Assembly: GCF_026013605.1 (NCBI RefSeq)
Contig: NZ_JAPDPJ010000024.1
Coordinates: 1 to 64,000 of the forward strand
Reading direction: 5' to 3'
DNA: 64,000 nucleotides
From: Plebeiibacterium sediminum
GTDB taxonomy: Bacteria > Bacteroidota > Bacteroidia > Bacteroidales > Marinilabiliaceae
The notes under the pieces were generated by a model. The model had not been told where the DNA came from. It saw nothing but the letters and a program-made list of their open reading frames with translations, and searched no databases. Below are positions 60,686-64,000 of this stretch, piece after piece; position 1 is the first letter of the stretch; each line of letters opens with the position of its first letter. A program made the position numbers and the translations under genes.

Positions 60686-61401
60686 TTTGGGTTATTGGAG
60701 GAACAAGTGATGCCAACAAAATAGTGGAAAAGTTACTAATATCAGATCGTAAAATATTGGTAAGTACCACTACAACGTATGGATCGCAATTGGCACAAAA
60801 AAAAGGTGTGACTGTTATTCAGAAACAATTGAATAAAGATGAAATGCAGCATCTGATTATGGATTATGCAATCTCAAAAATCATTGATGCCAGTCATCCC
60901 TTTGCTCAGGTTGTATCTGAAAATGCCATTGAGGTATGCCAAAATAACAATATACCTTACGTTCGTTTTGAGCGTAAGGTAAAACATTATCCAGATGCGC
61001 TGTATTACCAGAGTTATGAAGAAATGGTTTCAGCATTAAAACAATCCAAAGGTGATATCTTACTTACTATTGGTTCAAAAAATGTAGGGCTCTTTAGTGA
61101 TATAAACGACCGTATTGTTGCCAGAGTATTACCTGTTCAGGAAAGCATCTTATTATGCGAAAATGCAGGCCTCAAAGCCCATCAAATACTTGCCATGAAA
61201 GGTAGAGTTACCACCGACACCAATATTGCTTTAATAAAGGAATATGGCATACAACATCTGGTGACAAAAGATTCCGGTGAAGCCGGTGGTATGGAAGAAA
61301 AAATGGATGCAGCAAAGGCTTGCAACATCAAAGTGCATATTTTAGGACGACCTAAAGTCAATTACCCTAAGATAATTCAGGATATTGAAGCATTTGGCTA
61401 G
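60682..61401 (+). CDS. cbiJ: Cobalt-precorrin-6A reductase
   Basis: Reduces cobalt-precorrin-6A with NADH. The 239-residue protein has WVIGGTSDANKIVEKLL at the start (2-18), the family motifs IIDASHPFAQVVSENA, DILLTIGSKNVGLF and the end pattern LVTKDSGEAGGMEEKMDAAKA. It is the last gene of the cobalamin operon in the window. Confidence 0.93.
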   Translation: MIWVIGGTSDANKIVEKLLISDRKILVSTTTTYGSQLAQKKGVTVIQKQLNKDEMQHLIMDYAISKIIDASHPFAQVVSENAIEVCQNNNIPYVRFERKVKHYPDALYYQSYEEMVSALKQSKGDILLTIGSKNVGLFSDINDRIVARVLPVQESILLCENAGLKAHQILAMKGRVTTDTNIALIKEYGIQHLVTKDSGEAGGMEEKMDAAKACNIKVHILGRPKVNYPKIIQDIEAFG

Positions 61402-61451
61402 CCTCAGATATACACAGTTTGATATTTTATTTATTTGCTTCTTAATTAATC

Positions 61452-62300
61452 TTATTGGGAGTCATCTGCAGATTTCAACAACCAATCTATTTTTACCAAT
61501 TCCCAATCTTTCCTTAAAAGGTAAACTAACCATACTGTAGCTGCTATATAAATTACTAGATGCCCAATCCAATTCGTTGCATCTAATTCAAGATATTCGT
61601 ATTGGAAAAATGTTAGGGCATTCCAAAACATATGACCTAAAGAAACTAAAACCAAGGAATTGGTTTTATAATAGATTATTGCAAACAAAATTCCAAGAAA
61701 AGTGAGAAAAATAAATTTGTCAATCGAATAATGATATGCAGCAAATAATAAACTTGAAAGTATTATGGAATACACAGGAGAATATTTTCTTTGAAAATTC
61801 TTTAAAACTATACCTCTGAAAAAAAATTCTTCTATAATAGGTCCTATTATTACTAACCTTAAATCGCGCCAAGGAAACAAAGGTCTAAGCGTAGTACCAG
61901 CAATCCGTAATTTACCGTTCATTAAAGATTCAAAGAAGTTGCCGATTTCAACAATAGGAGTATACACAATTGTTATAGCCAATAATATTATTACTACCAT
62001 TTTAAGAATGCTTGACAAATCCGGGATAAACAATGAATCTTTGAGGTGAATATTTGTTTTTTTTGCACAAAAAACTATAGCTGAAACATAAAGTAAACTA
62101 TAAGAATAATCTGAAATAATAATGAAAGCCTTAGACCTGAGGTAACTTTTAAAAAAATACCCTGCAATAACAAAACCTAATATATAAACTACCAAGACAC
62201 AAAGAATAAGAATAAGCGCTCGCCAGAAATTTAATTCAATTTCTTCTTTACCCCAAAATGCGATAAGCTTTTCCTTTATTGCAATAAAATATTTAGCCAT
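61452..62300 (-). CDS. CPBP family intramembrane glutamic protease
   Basis: An integral membrane protein of 282 residues with about eight helices. The CPBP motifs are EEFFFRG (Glu157, Glu158, Arg162), the histidine in FAAYH (His190), and GHMFWNAL (His223, Asn227). The family includes CAAX-prenyl-protease-like enzymes and bacteriocin-immunity-type proteins. It is the first of three minus-strand genes at the right end of the window and is transcribed towards the cbi operon end. Confidence 0.88.
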   Translation of the reverse strand: MAKYFIAIKEKLIAFWGKEEIELNFWRALILILCVLVVYILGFVIAGYFFKSYLRSKAFIIISDYSYSLLYVSAIVFCAKKTNIHLKDSLFIPDLSSILKMVVIILLAITIVYTPIVEIGNFFESLMNGKLRIAGTTLRPLFPWRDLRLVIIGPIIEEFFFRGIVLKNFQRKYSPVYSIILSSLLFAAYHYSIDKFIFLTFLGILFAIIYYKTNSLVLVSLGHMFWNALTFFQYEYLELDATNWIGHLVIYIAATVWLVYLLRKDWELVKIDWLLKSADDSQ

Positions 62301-62340
62301 AGTCTGATTCGTTAAAACAACAAAAACTGATTTACAAACA

Positions 62341-63165
62341 CTATTCTGATTTATACTGAATTTTTATTATACCCTCACCTTTAACTTTGTACTTCGTTTT
62401 TCCACAATCATCTGTAAACTCCAGTTTATTGTCGTTTACTAAAATTCTGGATTGAAAAGGCTTTTGTGCTCCTTCCTCATAACATTGCAGGCAAATTACA
62501 TCTACACCTTCAGTTTCCTTAATAATTTTTGATTGAAAATAGGCCATGTCATTTTCATACAATTCATTTCCATCTCTTTGGTTATACTTAATATCTGCAC
62601 TAATTTTTCGCTTTCCATTTACAGTTATATCGCGCCATTGCGGTTGTAATTCACCAACTGGGGTATAATTTTGGGGTGCTTTTAATGTGTGATTTAATGT
62701 TGTTGAAATTACTGCATAACCTATAAATTCATCTTTATATAAATCATACAAATTCCCATCAAGCCTATCAACTGGATCATTTTTAATCAATAGCAAACTG
62801 TCACTCATCCAATACTCAGATGACATGTTCTTAATTGTATGTATATTTTCTGTGCTCTGCCAGTCAGTATTGGCGTAACATATAAACTGAAACGTCATGT
62901 TACTGGTTAACTTTTCTTCATTTGCAAATACTGCTGTAAAACGCCTGTTTTTAACAACTACTGTAGAATCCTGTGATGATAGTACATTATCCTTTAGCAT
63001 TTTTGCCAGCAAATTAGTTCCTTCCGGAAGATTGGTTTCTCCCTCAACATATAAATTCCCGTCATCTCTGGCTGCAAATTTTTTAAAACTTACATTAACT
63101 AGGTTTTTGTCTGTATTGCAACAAACTAAGACTAACGCCATAAAGGCAATAAAAATGTTCTTCAT
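62341..63165 (-). CDS. Hypothetical lipoprotein, 274 aa
   Basis: The N-terminus MKNIFIAFMALVLVCC is a lipoprotein signal (Cys15 or Cys16). The mature part is rich in beta-strand-type sequence (VSFKKFAARDDGNLYVEGETNLPEG) and in charged residues, without catalytic motifs. A second half has KISADIKYNQRDGNELYEND and VICLQCYEEGAQKPFQSRIL. I do not recognise a family. It lies between the CPBP gene and the S41-like gene on the same strand. Confidence 0.65.
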   Translation of the reverse strand: MKNIFIAFMALVLVCCNTDKNLVNVSFKKFAARDDGNLYVEGETNLPEGTNLLAKMLKDNVLSSQDSTVVVKNRRFTAVFANEEKLTSNMTFQFICYANTDWQSTENIHTIKNMSSEYWMSDSLLLIKNDPVDRLDGNLYDLYKDEFIGYAVISTTLNHTLKAPQNYTPVGELQPQWRDITVNGKRKISADIKYNQRDGNELYENDMAYFQSKIIKETEGVDVICLQCYEEGAQKPFQSRILVNDNKLEFTDDCGKTKYKVKGEGIIKIQYKSE

Positions 63166-63245
63166 GTGATTACAATTTGATTTTAAGATTTATTTAATTG
63201 TATTTTTTTTATTCAGGCACATGTAATGCGCTTGTAGATATTTTT

Positions 63246-64000
63246 CTATTTACCTTTTGCTATGAGATCTTCTTTAATCCAATCTATAGCCCTGTCCAAG
63301 GATAAAGAATCCGGACAAAACACATCAGGTTCTATCACTTCTTTTATATCCTGTCCTTTATAAGAACAAAAATAGGATGATGCCAAAAGAAGGTTTGCAT
63401 CAGTTTGAGTAAAACTAAAGGACATACAGAAAATAGTTGGACTATATTTTCCATCTCCAAAAACCTTACTATTAACACCTTGGAATCTTAAAGCTGACAA
63501 AATAAATTCTACAGAACCTACATTTTCCTGATTTTGCAAAATGGCTACTTTAATATCTTTATTTTGTAATGGGATATAACTACCCAAGGAATCCACTTTT
63601 TCTGATCCAAACCTAAGTACATTACTACAATAAACAGGCTTATATTCGTCTGTATTATCTACTATAAATCCTATTAGCGAATCTCTTAATAACGGAGAAA
63701 GTCCCAATACTCCGGAAGAAATTGGGCCATAATATTTTTCTCTTAAATCAACAACCAAACCTTTTAAAACAGCACTTGAGTCAAGATGTAATAGTGAATT
63801 TCGTATGCTATTGGCAAATAAGTTATTCAAACTGTCATTACCAGTAAAATCAGGTACCTTTATATAGGCAATATCCTCCGCTAGCATTTTATTGGGTATA
63901 ATTGGTAATTCAACTTGATGATTAGCTATAGGATTAGTTGAATCATTGGGAAAGTAAAACCGACTACTACTGTCATTCATCAACTTTACGGTATAATCAA
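63246..64000 (-). CDS. S41 family peptidase-like protein, 5' end outside window
   Basis: The C-terminal part of a C-terminal-processing-peptidase-like protein. AYIKVPDFTGNDSLNNLF, LKGLVVDLREK and VAILQNQENVGSVEFILSALR show the S41 fold with the serine in the NVGSVEF region in place of the usual TASAGE. The frame has no stop up to position 64000, and TTG at 63983 is not a convincing start, so the true start is beyond the window. The atypical active site makes catalysis uncertain. The end IDWIKEDLIAKGK lies at 63246. Confidence 0.7.
   Translation of the reverse strand, partial: DYTVKLMNDSSSRFYFPNDSTNPIANHQVELPIIPNKMLAEDIAYIKVPDFTGNDSLNNLFANSIRNSLLHLDSSAVLKGLVVDLREKYYGPISSGVLGLSPLLRDSLIGFIVDNTDEYKPVYCSNVLRFGSEKVDSLGSYIPLQNKDIKVAILQNQENVGSVEFILSALRFQGVNSKVFGDGKYSPTIFCMSFSFTQTDANLLLASSYFCSYKGQDIKEVIEPDVFCPDSLSLDRAIDWIKEDLIAKGK

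Overview
The window reads as chromosomal DNA of an AT-rich Bacteroidota, probably a marine or anaerobic member of Bacteroidales/Marinilabiliales; this placement is an inference without database search. Supporting signs are a type IX secretion C-terminal domain (16454-17800), TAnnTTTG-type promoter boxes (for example 33729-33736 and 43448-43455), a TonB-dependent receptor with an N-terminal carboxypeptidase-regulatory-like domain, DUF5723 and DUF2023 family proteins, and the linkage pdxJ / CBS protein / Omp85-like protein / nadK.

Layout. 0.2-7.5 kb: minus-strand accessory genes (MepB-like, PsbP-like, GNAT, alpha/beta hydrolase, MORN-like protein, HExxH lipoprotein, NAD(P)H oxidoreductase, a very short FloA-like protein). 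7.8-18.4 kb: a secreted multidomain glycosidase-like protein, a DUF5723/exported-protein pair, two AraC regulators, a T9SS cargo protein and a DUF2023 protein. 19-34 kb: mainly housekeeping genes (acetylesterase, udk, exonuclease, pdxJ, CBS, Omp85-like, nadK, a four-module sulfur-trafficking flavoprotein, a RAYT transposase, a YgjP-like peptidase, dgt, a Nif11-like pair, a cold-shock gene and tRNA-Arg). 34-43 kb: TauE/SafE permease, S9 peptidase, esterase, NDH-2, an ion channel with a beta-helix-like ectodomain, and a TPR membrane protein.

43.4-61.4 kb is the main system: a cobalamin riboswitch followed by a BtuB-like TonB receptor, a PepSY membrane protein, a CbiK cobaltochelatase with a signal peptide, BtuF/BtuC/BtuD-like transport genes, and cbiA, C, D, E, T, L, F, G, H and J. 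Together these cover the anaerobic route from sirohydrochlorin to cobyrinate a,c-diamide plus corrinoid uptake. Genes for sirohydrochlorin synthesis and for the later steps (cbiP, cbiB, cobU/T/S) are not in the window. 61.4-64 kb holds a CPBP protease, a lipoprotein and a 5'-truncated S41 peptidase.

The most unusual feature is a population of small palindromes concentrated in five gaps of the cbi operon. They fall into families in which loop, spacing and tail are constant while stem bases co-vary. One composite element (15-nt hairpin, 11-nt spacer, ~20-nt hairpin) occurs four times. Another family occurs beside the single RAYT (REP-associated tyrosine transposase) gene at 30 kb and again at 59.8 kb, and the RAYT gene itself carries a 33-nt palindrome translated in frame. 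The sequence suggests, but does not prove, a RAYT-mobilised hairpin system that has colonised the B12 operon.
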